Assembly: GCA_002778195.1 (NCBI GenBank) | Contig: PCDI01000002.1 | Location: forward strand, 2,067,628-2,131,627 | Direction: 5' to 3' | DNA: 64,000 bases | Source: Raffaelea ambrosiae | Taxonomy: Eukaryota > Ascomycota > Sordariomycetes > Ophiostomatales > Ophiostomataceae | Part shown: piece after piece, positions 21,894 through 32,602 of the stretch | How the letters are laid out: every line of letters begins with the position of its first letter | Numbering within the stretch: position 1 is the first letter of the stretch | Notes under the pieces: generated by a model | Seen by the model: only the letters and a program-made list of their open reading frames with translations | The model's database searches: none | What the model was told of the DNA's origin: nothing | Translations under genes and position numbers: made by a program

Positions 21894-22658
21894 ATGGCGC
21901 CCGCGAAGAAGAGCTATGCGCCTCTACAGCAAGACGCTCGCGATGCCGACGCGGCAGACGCAATTGAGTCCTTGGACGAAGGCACGATAGTAGGATCAGC
22001 AGAGTCATCCCATGCACGTGTCCATACCAAGAGGAGACGATGGCTTCTCTGGTTGGCATCGCATCTATCGTGTCTCATCTGCGGCGGTTTGGCTGGGGTT
22101 TTGATCCACGTGGACTTCCCGCGGTCCACCACAAAGGTCGTGGAATCCGAAGGCGCCTCCGCGTCCGACTTCCCCGTTGCCACCAAGATCGTCGACGGCG
22201 TCGTTTGGGAGGGCACCCAATGCGGCCGCAGCTGGCAGGAAGCCCGCGCCCTGGGCTGCCACTTTGATGTCATGGCCTCCCGCTGGTACGCGCCCGCGTG
22301 CTTCGACAGGGAGGCGCTCGACGAGATGCTACAGGAGCCCCAAATCAACTACACCTGGTTTGCTGACCCGGCGCACACGATCCCGTTGCACCCGGACACG
22401 GCGATGGCGGGCGAGTTTGACAAGATCTACCCGCTCACCGACTTCCACATCGGCCACTGCCTCTACCTGTGGCGCCGGCTGCACCGCGCGGTGCTGCACA
22501 ACCGCCCGCTCGACGACGAGCTCTTTAGCTACGGCCACACGGTGCACTGCACGCGCCTCATCCTGCGCTGGAAGGACCCGTGGGACACGGTGACGTTTCA
22601 GACGTCCGGGCGGCCGTTTTGTCGGCACAATCGTCTCGGCTACGTCAACTCGTCTTGA
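21894..22658 (+). CDS. Membrane-anchored HxxHC protein (UstYa/DUF3328-like), copy 2
   Basis: Intronless, 254 aa. A basic cytosolic tail (HTKRRR) precedes one TM (WLLWLASHLSCLICGGLAGV, about residues 49-68). The outer domain has CGRSWQEARALGCHFD, RWYAPACFDREALDEM, then HIGHC near residue 187 and HTVHC near 218. Both HxxHC motifs are intact. It is a paralogue of 20660-21283 and lies head to head with it. A single-pass type II topology with the catalytic-type domain in the ER/Golgi lumen is expected for the family. The substrate is unknown. Confidence 0.78.
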   Translation: MAPAKKSYAPLQQDARDADAADAIESLDEGTIVGSAESSHARVHTKRRRWLLWLASHLSCLICGGLAGVLIHVDFPRSTTKVVESEGASASDFPVATKIVDGVVWEGTQCGRSWQEARALGCHFDVMASRWYAPACFDREALDEMLQEPQINYTWFADPAHTIPLHPDTAMAGEFDKIYPLTDFHIGHCLYLWRRLHRAVLHNRPLDDELFSYGHTVHCTRLILRWKDPWDTVTFQTSGRPFCRHNRLGYVNSS

Positions 22659-23396
22659 GCGCATCCAGGAGAGAGAAGGCGAGGAAAAAGGGGGGAGGGA
22701 AGATTCGTCTGATTCGTCTTTCTTGACTGTTCTAGCCTCTAGGTACCTGTACAAATTCACTGAGAGAGGTTTCCAGGGGCCACGTCATTCGCGTTTTATG
22801 AGAAATAGCACCTCCTCTAATGGGGCCGCCTGTGCGTCGCATTCGCTTGCATTGCATGCAGGATGTTCCTTTTCTTTCGTTCTATCTTTTTGTTGTGTTT
22901 CTCATACAATCTTCCTTCTCGTGCCGACGGATATGCGCCGAACGCCTTGCTCGCCATAGGCCCTCGTGGCGTCCTATCATAGGCTGGGCATCACAGGGCC
23001 ACAAGCACGAATGTCCGTTTGCGGAAGAGTGCGCAGAACTTCCCGCGTGGGATCTTGGCAACGGCTCGTGGCGGGCAAAAGGAACGTGCAGGGGTGACGC
23101 GAATGCAGGATCGGAGTGTGTCTGCAAAGCGCCCGAAAGACAATGGTCTTGTGTCTGAACTGTTCCGCAAGGAGTAGTGCGGTTTGCGGAGTCTGGCGTC
23201 TAGATAGCTCTGAAGGGGCCAAATGCACGTCCGGGACATACAAAAAGGGAAACATGCACACTCTTAAGCTTGCCGAGATCTCCTGGTCCTCTCTTGCTTT
23301 GGCATTCACGCGACAGAAAAACACAAGGAAGAGCAGGAAAAAGAAAAAAAAACATAAAAGAAAAGCATTCTTCACAACCTCTTGATTCACGCCATC
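22659..23396. other. Intergenic, no gene seen
   Basis: No supported coding frame. The last 100 bp are A-rich (poly-A tracts near 23338-23362), compatible with the 5' leader of the small secreted-peptide gene. Confidence 0.5.
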
Positions 23397-23605
23397 ATGA
23401 AGATTTCTCTGACGCTCATCGCGCTTTTCGGCGCCGTTCTCGTCACCAGCGCTGCCATCCCGGCCAATGCTCCTCGCGGCTTGAACGTGTGTATATCCCA
23501 GAACAACCCCAGATCGATCCAGCATGAAACTGACCCATCAAGCTGCGGGGCAATGGAGGTAATCTTGGGCCTGTCGCGGAGGAGGATATTGAGGTCAGCG
23601 CCTGA
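23397..23605 (+). CDS. Small secreted peptide precursor, uncharacterised
   Basis: The ATG at 23397 starts a clear signal peptide (MKISLTLIALFGAVLVTSA) followed by AIPANAPRGLN. An intron with GTGTGT donor, CTGAC branch and CATCAAG acceptor (23487-23542) gives a 50-aa precursor ending at TGA 23605, with a glycine-rich tail LRGNGGNLGPVAEEDIEVSA. If unspliced, the frame continues to 23705 with an Arg-rich C-terminus, which is less likely. There are no cysteine pairs, no internal repeats and no repeated dibasic sites, so it does not look like known dikaritin precursors. It could be a small effector-like or signalling peptide, or part of a longer gene with a further intron after 23592. Confidence 0.5.
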
Positions 23606-23815
23606 GAGCTCCGCAGCACAACGGCGACGCAGGCATCCAGGTGCATCCAGGTATTTGCGGAGGCGGTTGGTTAAGGGAGAGACGGACAAATGGAGGAGGA
23701 ACTAGAATGTGCCGGCAGCGTATATGGTGGACGAGACAAACATGTAACTACAAAAAGTCGAGCACATCCGAAGCCAAGACCGAAACAAAACAAATATACG
23801 AGACGACACAAATTT

Positions 23816-24880
23816 CTAGCAATCGAATGGAAACCTCGCCCGACATGCGTTGACGGTGCCGCCCGCCTCTCGAAGAATGTCCACGCACTCCTGCCGCGTG
23901 TGCAGAAGGGCGCTCTTCAGCGGCGTCTGCCCGCGAGGCCCCCCGGGGCTGTTGACGTCGGCGCCGGCGGCCAGCAGACACCGGACGATGTCGGCGTGGC
24001 CCTTGTACGCGGCCGCATGGAGCGCGCTGGTGCCGCCATAGGCGCTGCCGGGTGCGTTGGGGTCGGCGCCGGCGGCCAGCAGCAGCTCCACGACGGGGAG
24101 GTTGCTGTCTCTGTCTTTGGGGCCTCCCCGGCCGGCGGAGTAGTAGCTGTTGGTGCATGCGGCTTGCAGTGCGGTGAGCCCCGTGTGGCGGCTGGGCGGC
24201 GCATTCACGTCGGCGCCGGCGTCGAGCAGAGCCTGGACGAGCGCCACGGGGCCCGGGCTGAGACAGGCCGCCTGCAGAGCCGTCAAGCCCAACGTCGTCG
24301 AGGGCGGGGCGTTGACGTCGGCGCCCAGCTGCCGGAGCCAGCGCACGCGGCGCAGATAGCCCCCCTCGGCCGCGGCCTGCAGAGCCGTCCGGCCGTTGTA
24401 GCGATGGGCGGGCGCGTTGACGTCGGCGCCTACGGCGAGCAGCAGTCCGATCACGCTGTCCTGCTCGGCCTCCTCGCCTTCTCGGAACCCCCCCGGCTCG
24501 CCGCAGGCCAGCTGGAGAGCCGTGCGCATGCTGTTGTTCCCCCCCCGCGCGTCCACGTCGGCGCCTGCCTCGAGCAGCAACAGCACGACGTCCTTGTGGC
24601 CGCTCAGACTCGCGGCCTGCAGAGCTGTGCGCCCATAGTAGCCCACAGGCGGGGCATTGACGTCTTCGCGGCCGCTGGCCAGCAGCGCTTGGACGCGGGC
24701 CACGTCACCCGCCTCGGCGGCTAGCTGCAGATCCGTCCAGCGGGGCTCGTCATCGTCGTCCTCGTCCCATTCGTCGATACGGCTCGTGTTGTTCGTCTCA
24801 TTGGTGCGATGCTGCGTGCTGCGATGGCCGTCGTTGCTGTCGCTCGTGTTATTGCGCGTCGCCGCCATGGCGCGGTGCAT
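23816..24880 (-). CDS. Ankyrin-repeat protein
   Basis: Intronless, up to 354 aa. A downstream ATG five codons in is an equally good start. After an acidic N-terminus (DEWDEDDDDEPRW) come about eight ankyrin repeats covering almost the whole protein, with units such as TALQAASLSGHKDVVLLLLE and SALHAAAYKGHADIVRCLLA. Many units share the turn ADVNAP. There is no catalytic domain. The repeats are unusually alike at the DNA level (recurrent GACGTCGGCGCC), which points to recent internal repeat expansion. Role: protein-protein interaction scaffold; partner unknown. Confidence 0.85.
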   Translation of the reverse strand: MHRAMAATRNNTSDSNDGHRSTQHRTNETNNTSRIDEWDEDDDDEPRWTDLQLAAEAGDVARVQALLASGREDVNAPPVGYYGRTALQAASLSGHKDVVLLLLEAGADVDARGGNNSMRTALQLACGEPGGFREGEEAEQDSVIGLLLAVGADVNAPAHRYNGRTALQAAAEGGYLRRVRWLRQLGADVNAPPSTTLGLTALQAACLSPGPVALVQALLDAGADVNAPPSRHTGLTALQAACTNSYYSAGRGGPKDRDSNLPVVELLLAAGADPNAPGSAYGGTSALHAAAYKGHADIVRCLLAAGADVNSPGGPRGQTPLKSALLHTRQECVDILREAGGTVNACRARFPFDC

Positions 24881-25300
24881 GCATCAAAGTTGTTGGTCGC
24901 TCGCTGTGCGGGATTCAACGTGCCGTCTATGCGGCCGGGCTGGGAGTCGGACAGACAGGCCTTGATATGGACATCGATGCTTCCGGCTCGATCTTTCTTG
25001 GCACGGGGCCATGTCTGGGCGCTCTGCACGCATTTAGCGCGGTTTCCACCTTCCGGATTCGTACATGTACTGCTACTTCTGCCCAGTCGCCTGCATGGCC
25101 CCCTTGTATGACCAAATGTTGGATAAGCGTCAAGCATCTTTCGGGAGTTTGTGGGTGTTTGGATCGTCCTCTCGGTCCTCATTCTTCATTTCCCCTTTTT
25201 TTTTGTCTTTGTCCGGGTCCTGTGTGTTCCCTCTGCGCAGTAGAACCCCAATATTCATTGTTGTTGTTCTGATCATCTCCTACAACCCAAGGACAGCCAA
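24881..25300. promoter_or_regulatory. Divergent intergenic region
   Basis: 420 bp between the ankyrin gene and the UstYa-like gene at 25301. It holds a pyrimidine-rich stretch near 25190-25215 typical of fungal promoters. No gene is seen. Confidence 0.45.
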
Positions 25301-26372
25301 ATGGCGGGACTGTTCTCTCCAGTCTCTCGCGGCCCAGTGTCCGCAAAGAGCTCCTGCGAGGAGAGCTATGAACCATCAGACACCGCACATGTTTCCCTCG
25401 GCGACAATGCAGAAATGGAGACGCTGATGGAAAAAGGCATGGGCTCTGAATATCCTCCGCGCCGCAGCCGACGCTGTCTTTCACGACGCGGACTGGGAGA
25501 GGGTCTCTTGGTTCTCTTGCTTGTCAGCGAGACACTCTATCTGCTGTTCTACGGCGCATACAAGTCCCATGGAAAGCCAAGGCCGTTTGGGCCCACGTGT
25601 GAGCACAGGCACATTGACAAGCGTTTTGTTTCGTTTTTCCCTGCTGACTATCGACGACAGTGCCAGAGAAGGTTGTCATATTCGGCAACGCCGCGGGCCT
25701 GGGCCCCGACCTTGTGTATGCCGAGCCGGAGATGCTCACAAACGCCACCAGGAACAATGAAATCCATGAGAACTGGCAGGCACTCTTTCCCAGTAGGTCT
25801 AGTCATTGGTCTGCTACATTTCTGTCTGCTTGTACTAACAGAGCGTCATCAGAGGGCCGCGGCTACGTCACGTCACCTTACAGTGACCCGTGGGAGCACG
25901 CATTTCCGCCCATGGACATTCACGGCGCTGTCAAGGAGTGGGAGCCAGCCTACATTCTCTCTGTCTATCATCAGATCCACTGTTTGGTGAGTCCTTGTGT
26001 CCGCTTGCAGTCGCCGCCTATGTCGTCCCGACGTCCATTGACAGCATGCAGTCTATCCTGGTGTCCCGTCTGGGCACGTCTCGCGAGCAGTTCCGGGCAT
26101 TGCCGGAAAATAAGGTCCGGCACACCTCGCACTGCGTAGAGTACCTCCGACAGTCCATTCTTTGCAATGCCGACATGTCACTCGAAGGCGAAACGGGCGC
26201 GTGGTCGGATCCAGGTTGGGGTCAAAAGCACGTCTGCAAAGATTTTGACGCTCTAATGGCCTTTGGCAATGATCGGGCTGCATGGGATCTCAGCCAAAGC
26301 CGGAAACCAAACATTACTGGAGACCCAACCGACCGCGGTGACTACGACATTGTTCCAGACCACCATGCCTAG
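25301..26372 (+). CDS. UstYa family (DUF3328) oxidase-like protein
   Basis: Exons 25301-25598, 25661-25792, 25853-25986 and 26052-26372 encode 294 aa. An N-terminal cytosolic region with RRSRR is followed by one TM (LLVLLLVSETLYLLFYGAY) and the DUF3328 core: ENWQALFPKGRGYV, then YHQIHCLQSIL and RHTSHCVEYLRQSILCNADM. The two HxxHC motifs and the LRQ..LC.AD.. context are canonical for UstYa proteins, which oxidatively cyclise or modify peptides and other metabolites. Splice sites are standard and phases agree. It is the third HxxHC protein within 6 kb. No recognisable peptide precursor with repeats lies beside it. Confidence 0.88.
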
Positions 26373-26563
26373 GTACACGAAAAGGTGAAAAGAGGGCGGT
26401 AAGGGAAACCTCCCATTGGATGTATTTTATGTACAGCAGGACGCTATATATCTCCATTCGATACCCTGCGCCACATAGTGAAAGTGCATTTGTTTACGCT
26501 TTACTTCTTCTCGTATTCGATGTCTTTTGTTCTGAAATGCATACGTGCAGTCAATATGCATCC

Positions 26564-27786
26564 TCAATAGCTGCCCTCGTACCGCTTCCGCAAGTGCTCC
26601 TCAACCGTCACTGGTTCATACCGCGGCTTCTCGCCTGGCTTGAGACATGTGGGGATACACTCGATGACCTGGTCCAGCAGGCCCTCGTTGAAAAATGCAA
26701 CGCTGTAGCGGTCCGTGTTGCTCACTGGCGAGACGACACGGTGCAGCGTCGATGTGTATTGGTCGTTGCTCCATCGTTCTGTTTTGCGTTAGCAACCTGT
26801 CTCGGATCCGTGAATTGGTCTCATACGTCTAGCGCTCACCCATCATGTCACCAATATTGACAACATAGGCATCTTGGACAGGCTTCACGGGGTGCCATGT
26901 CTGCGACGGGCGGTGGAACACTTCGAGGCCGCCAACTGGGCGTGTTAGTGGTCGTTCTGGGAGCGGATTGTATTGGATACAATTTAGTTCCACCTACCAT
27001 CGTCCTGGAGAAGAAGTGTCAGGGCGCCAAAGTCGGTGTGGGCCCCGATGCCCTTGGACTTGGCGGCCATCTCGGGCGTCGTGGGCGGGTATCGATGGGC
27101 TCTGCACATGGTGATGGCTGGCAGTCGTGGTGTGTTAGTGGGAAGAAGAAGGACGAGGCTCATAGCGTGGCGCAAGGCCACCAAGACTCACAGTCCCGGC
27201 TGTCGGCGAATGCGTCAAAGTAGTGCTCCTCCAGGCCCAAGCTCAATGCCATGATCCGGAACATGGCCACGCTCAGCCGCCGCAGCTCGTCAAAGTACTC
27301 CGTCATGGTCTCCTCGAAGCCGGGGCACACGGCCGCGTCGGGCCACTGGTTCGGCCCCTGCGCAAACCGCAGCGCCGGCTGGCCCTCTTCGTCGGCCCGG
27401 AGTTCCCGCCCAATCATGAACCCTTCTTTGCAGTCCCGCACGCCGGGCTCCAGCTCCTGCTCGCCGACGGCTTCGTACCCGCGCAGACACGACGAGCGGG
27501 AGCGGTGCAGGGCCGCTTTGGTCGACGGGGACAGGGCATAGAAGCGCCGGAGCGCGGCCAGCAGCCGCCCCCGCAGATCGGCCGAGATGGGGTGCCCCAC
27601 GATCTGGAAAAACCCGGGCGCCGTAGCCGCGGAATGCACGGCGGCGGCGATGCGGGCCGTCTCTTCGGGCGAGTTGGAAAAGTAGCCGCTGATGTCGATG
27701 ACGGGGATGGCAATGGCAGGCGGCAGCGAGGCGCCGCTGGCGCCGGCGACCATGCCGGTGGTGGCTGTTTTGGTCTCGGTGGCCAT
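26564..27786 (-). CDS. 2-oxoglutarate/Fe(II) dioxygenase (isopenicillin-N-synthase-like)
   Basis: Exons 27786-27192, 27117-26998, 26935-26840 and 26778-26564 encode 341 aa. The DIOX_N part (IPVIDISGYF..., GFFQIVGHPIS) is followed by the double-stranded beta-helix core. The iron ligands are His225 and Asp227 in GAHTDFGALTLLLQDD and His283 in STLHRV. Arg294 and Ser296 (RYS) bind 2-oxoglutarate. The protein is cytosolic. Such fungal enzymes act in secondary metabolism, in catabolism (for example thymine-7-hydroxylase-type reactions) or on plant compounds. Next to a nucleobase permease a nucleobase-related substrate is possible but unproven. All splice sites are canonical and phase-consistent. 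Confidence 0.9.
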
Positions 27787-28446
27787 GTTCGACGGTGGAT
27801 ATATGGATGGAGCAAACGTATGGCAGACTAAGCGTTGGAAAATCACTAATATTGAGGTCGACCCCGGCAAATGACGGAGATGGCCCCCAATGGGAGGGAA
27901 GGGGGGTCCTTATCAACCCTCTCCGCAATTTGGTGCCCGGATCTCGGTGCTGATAAGAACAATGCGGGCAACGCCGATGGGGCCATTCGACAGTATGGCC
28001 GTGGAGCTAGCATGGCTGCATCCTCGGGTCCATTTGCTTGGCCCTGGGTGCGTCTTACGATCCCAAGCCACCGTTTCCACACTCGGCATGGCCCTGATGC
28101 CAAACCAGCCCGTCGGGAACATGGCACAGGCAACAGACGAGATAGGGAGACTGGGCTGTAGATTGGGCGACGGATGAATATGGCATAGTAGTAATAAACT
28201 GACAAAGGTCGAGATAGTGTTATCCGGGTCGATGGCCTTATCATCGACAAGGGTGGTAGTCTGGCGGATGCGCCTGGCGACGATCCATTTTTGTATTTTG
28301 ATTTTTTTTGGCTGGCGCCCCGAATGCCCCGTCCTCCTTTTCTCTGCTTCAATTTTTATTCACTTTCTCATTGCCCTTTGCTTCCTTATTTTGCAGGCGT
28401 TGAAAAGTGTACAACCTCATCTGAAGCGCCTGTAGCTTCCCCAACC
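27787..28446. promoter_or_regulatory. Divergent intergenic region between dioxygenase and NCS1 permease
   Basis: 660 bp without a supported gene. The region near 28285-28400 is T/C-rich, as in fungal core promoters. It is shared by the two head-to-head genes. Confidence 0.5.
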
Positions 28447-30212
28447 ATGTCGGAAGCCGTCCGGCAAAAGGCCGCCGGCCTGAAAAAGGAGGTCGTCAGG
28501 AAGACCAAACTGTCCGGCTGGATCCTGCCCAAACAAGAGTCCAGCTGGGCCCCGGCCGGCACCTGGACAAACATTGACCTCGACATCACCCCCCTCGCCC
28601 GCCGGTCCTGGACCACCATCACCATCCTCGGCTACTGGATCAGCGATGTCATCAGCGTCCAAAGCTGGGAGACGGGCAGCACAATCCTGGCCGTGGGGCT
28701 CACATGGTAGGCCCAGCCCAACCCAATCCGTATTGCAAACCCGATATTCTCTTCTGACTTCCCCCCCAGGCGCGAAGCCATCTTTAGCATCGTCTTTGGC
28801 TCCTGTGTCATGGCTGTCCCCATGTCGCTCAATGGCTACACGGGCGCCACCACCCATGCGCCCTTCCCTGTCCTCGCCCGTGCCTCCTTTGGCTACCACC
28901 TAGCCAAGTTCCCTGTTATTGTCCGCCTAATCACGTGTCTCTTTTGGCATGCCATCACCAACTACCTGGGTGTGCCCGCCGCCGTCCAGGTCATCCGCGC
29001 CATCTGGCCCCAGTTCCGCAACGTGCCGAACCACATCCCCGACGCCGTCGGCATCACCACGCAGGAGATGACGGCGTACGTGCTCTTTTGGCTGGTGCAG
29101 CTGCCCCTGCTCATGATCCCCCCCCACAAGATGCGCTGGCTGTTTGCGGCCAAGGTGGTCATGATGACAGCCACGGTGGTCGGCATGACGATCTGGATCT
29201 GCACGCGCGCCGGCGGGTCGGGCCAGATCTGGAAGCAGACGGCGACCGTCTCGGGCGCCCAGAAGAGCTGGCTCACCATGTGGGCCCTCAACAGCTGCAC
29301 GGCCAGCTGGTCGACCGTGGGCGTCAACATCCCCGACTTCACGCGCTACACCAACACGCCCAAGGCGTCGCTGTCGCAAGGTATCTGGTTCCCCGTCATC
29401 TGCAGCTGGATCGCCATTATGGGCATCGTGGTGACGTCGGCGTCGGGCGTGCTGTTTGGCGAGTACATCTGGGACCCCGTGGCCATCATCGACGAGTGGG
29501 ACGGGCCCGGCGGCCGCGCGGGCGCGTTCTTTGCCGGGCTGTCGTGGTGTCTGGCGCAAATGTGCGTCAACATTTCGGCCACGGTCATCTCCGGCGCCAA
29601 CGACCTGACGAGCCTCTTCCCCAAGTGGATCAACATCCGGCGCGGCGTGCTCATCCTCGCCTTCCTGGGCGGCTGGGTCATGGTGCCATGGAAGATTCTG
29701 CACTCGGCAAATTCCCTGCTGAGCTTTATGAACTCGCTGGGCATTTTCCTGGCCCCCATCATGGTGAGTCTCGGCCTTTTCCATCTGAGCGTATAGCAGC
29801 CGCACTAACCGTACCCACGCCTCCTCCCCAGGGCATTCAAGTGGCCGACTTTTTCGTAGTCAAGAAACAAGCTCTCGACATTCCCGCCCTCTACGAGCCA
29901 CATGGGCGGTATCGCTACTGGCATGGCGTCAACTGGCGGGCTCTGGTGGCCCTCATTGCGTCTGTGACACCCCAGCTGCCAGGTCTGATCAACGCGGTCA
30001 ACCCCTCGATCCCCATTGGAGGTGCCCAATACATTGCCAACCTCAACTGGTACTACGGCATTCTGACTGCCGGCATTGTGTACTCGGTCTTGAGTCTGGT
30101 CTTTCCGGCCCATGAGAGCTTGGTCCCACGGCTGATTGAAGCCCCAGAGAGCATGATTGAGTATGCACCCGATCAGGAAAAGGAGGACCGGAAACGGGGC
30201 CATGAGGAGTAG
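28447..30212 (+). CDS. NCS1-family nucleobase/uridine/allantoin permease (Fur-type)
   Basis: Exons 28447-28706, 28770-29763 and 29832-30212 give 544 aa. This is a twelve-TM proton symporter of the nucleobase:cation symporter-1 family. It shows WTNIDLDITP, GYWISDVISVQSWETG in TM1, NGYTGATTHAPFPVLARASF, the TM6 block VNIPDFTRYTN, and the TM8 region SATVISGANDLTSLFPKWI. The ending ADFFVVKKQALDIPALY is also typical. It belongs to the Fur rather than the Fcy branch by its TM3 motif (PVLARASFG). The likely substrate is uracil, uridine, allantoin or a related compound. It is head to head with the 2OG dioxygenase. The plasma membrane is the expected location. Confidence 0.92.
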
Positions 30213-30604
30213 GTGCGTGACTTTGTTAGATACCACCCAGATTCCCCCCTTAGAAGGACAGGGGAAACAGTAATCAAGATTATGAAAGCCATCAAACACA
30301 CTTGACAACTAAAATGCACACGTGAAATGGTACCCGGCCGTCAAAGAGCTAGTAGATAGCTCTGCCACTGGTAACATGGGGTAGCCTACGCTGGCTTTGG
30401 CAAAATCAGTGGAGACTGTGGTGACTGTGGTCATTGCACGTATTATAAGGAGAGGTGTTGTTGTTATGCGAGAGAAGACATGATGATGGAGTGTAGATAC
30501 TCAAACACTTGACACTGTTCACCTCCAACGAAGTCGGCGAAGAGACAGACGTTTAGCGGTACCGATTTAGGACTCGCGTTTCAGTTGACAACACAGTCAC
30601 GGGC
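30213..30604. other. Intergenic, no gene seen
   Basis: AT-rich sequence between the permease and the kinase remnant. No kinase N-lobe coding (P-loop or VAIK-type motif) is visible in any frame. Confidence 0.5.
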
Positions 30605-31293
30605 ATTTCTCAGCCGAGAGACGTGCGATCTCTGGAGACCTTTTTCATCGGCTCGTTTGACTACCGTCACGACCTATGGAGGGCTGGTTGTGTGGTAAGG
30701 TCATTTCCACGTTTTACGTTAACTGGATTAAATTGTATCTCCTCGAATTTGTGCACTCCACTAACTATTTATGCCTGGCATCCGTCCTCCAACTACAGAT
30801 TTATTCCCTGTACTATCAACAAGACCCCTTTATATCCTTTTTTGAAGACGATCATGTCTTTGTCGAGAGAATAGTTGCAAAATTAGGGTCACTTTCGGAA
30901 ATTTGGCAAGCTAAATGGGAAGACATGCAGAGAAACGCACGTAAAAAAGATGATGGTAAGCTACTTTTTCTCCGTCTCTCTCCTACAACCCTCTCCTAAC
31001 GAGTTTAACGCTTTACAGACCCTATGGTTCCCTCAAAATCAACTGCAGAAACTTTTGTCTCTCGGTACAATGCGATCGTGCTAAGCTGCAACGACAAGGA
31101 TGGTGATTACGAAAGAGACGAACACACGTCGCATGATTTTGAGGGGCTGAATTGTCTTCTCTGGGTGATAGAAAGACTTCTTCGGTATCAACACGAGAAG
31201 AGACTCGCGGCTCAAGAAGCAGTGCTGTACATTCGAACGATGTGGACCGACCATAGGAGAAAGCACGATACAAAGAGCTCGGAAATAGAATAG
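30605..31293 (+). pseudogene. Protein-kinase C-lobe remnant (N-lobe missing)
   Basis: Three joined segments, about 30605-30694, 30799-30955 and 31019-31293, have good splice signals (GTAAGG/CTACAG and GTAAGC/TTACAG) and consistent phases. They read RSLETFFIGSFDYRHDLWRAG, then CV-IYSLYYQQDPF, then FEDDHVFVERIVAKLG and SLSEIWQAKWEDM. This matches kinase subdomains VIII-XI: an APE-like RSLE, the D.W..GC block and the C-lobe end. Upstream there is no start codon in good context and no catalytic loop or DFG. It is therefore a 5'-truncated kinase copy, a type common in fungal accessory regions. An unusual standalone protein starting further upstream is not excluded. Confidence 0.6.
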
Positions 31294-31721
31294 GGCCACC
31301 ACTTTCATTGATTACTAGGACTAAAAGAAGGAAACTTAAAGAGGTGCATAAACTCGAAGTCATCGAGTGACCTAAATTAGGCTTTTACCACAAAGGCCCA
31401 GGTGGCCCAGGACTGTCCCTTGATAAAACAATTTCATTTTTGAAACGTCGAGTAATTCGCAAAGCACTTCCGTAACCTGAGTACGGTCCGAGTGCCTAGG
31501 CAAAGTGACGCACCTTGATTCAAAAACTCGTCGAGCACTTCGAATGGAGTCCGATCCATACACTTTCCCTGTTTCCTGGTGTGTTCTCGCATTGTCAATC
31601 ACGTAGGACTTGATACAAGAGGCTAATTTGTGGTGATGTGTCGAGCCCGAACGAAGCGGCTGCTTATTGCAGCCCCACCAGCTGGAACCCTCTTGCGTGC
31701 TCTAGTGTCGTGTCCGGCAAT
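31294..31721. other. Intergenic or unresolved 5' part of the zinc-finger gene
   Basis: No supported gene. The frame of the downstream zinc-finger gene is open back to about 31626 but lacks an ATG before 31722. Confidence 0.4.
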
Positions 31722-32602
31722 ATGTCGTTCTTCGGTCAACCAGCAGATAACCAGGAACATTGTTATTTTTATGACGAGAACAATGGATTACAAAACACCA
31801 CAATGTTAAGTGGAACCTTAGAATTTGGATCCACGCTCGGTAATGGCAACGGTGACATTGAAAACGAGATGGATCTGCTTGGGTTAGAATATAACCAGAA
31901 TAGCCTTTCTCGTTTTGTGCACCAGGATTTGTCCGGACCTCTGATCACATCTACCCATAATCCCATTGCATCGATGGATGAAACCCCGAGCCTTTAGGCT
32001 CACAATCTCGCCTCATCGGATGCCTTTCCACACTATTGCGAGAACATCGCAATCTCCACCCCTTTCACACGCCCGTCGTCTACCCCAGAAAAGGGCCAGC
32101 AACTCCACGAACATCACAACAGTCAAAACCAACAAACTTCTGAGACTCAAAGTCAGACGGGCTCACATCATTCGGGACAGGCGCCTGTTCAGCAACCAGT
32201 CCAAGTAGACGATCAAGGACGGCGCTTGTACCCGTGTGCAACTTGCAAGAAGTCATTCAATGAGCGGTTCGAGCTTACGTGCATCATCATTCCCCGAACA
32301 TACTAGCCATATTGATGAATCTGACACTTGGGCGGTTGCATAGCAAGCACGAACAATACCATGACAGAAAGCTCAAATGCAAGATTGGCCACTGTGGCTA
32401 TAAGGGAGCTGCCAAGACCAAAGACGTTCACCGACACTACTGGACTACACACAAAACTTGGGCCGCCCAGAATGGGATACCGAACACTTACACAACATGC
32501 CGCTATTCTCCACGTGATTATACCCGGCGTTATGACAATGTAAAGCGGCATGAAAAGACATGCCGGTACCGAAACTACAGTGTTGCCGGACCGGAAGAGT
32601 GA
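31722..32602 (+). pseudogene. C2H2 zinc-finger protein with an in-frame TAG
   Basis: From the ATG at 31722 the frame runs to TAG at 31995-31997. It then continues in the same frame through a Gln/His/Ser-rich linker to RRLYPCATCKKSFNERFELT. An intron (donor GTGCATC near 32279, acceptor GCATAG near 32344) restores the finger as C-x2-C-x12-H-x3-H. Further Cys/His pairs follow (CKIGHCGYKG...HRHYWTTH, and a finger-like CRYSPRDY...RHEKTC) up to the stop at 32602. The TAG is either a nonsense mutation or the 3' end of an intron whose donor could be GTGCAC near 31917. The family is a presumed nuclear transcription factor. Calling it a pseudogene is provisional. Confidence 0.5.
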
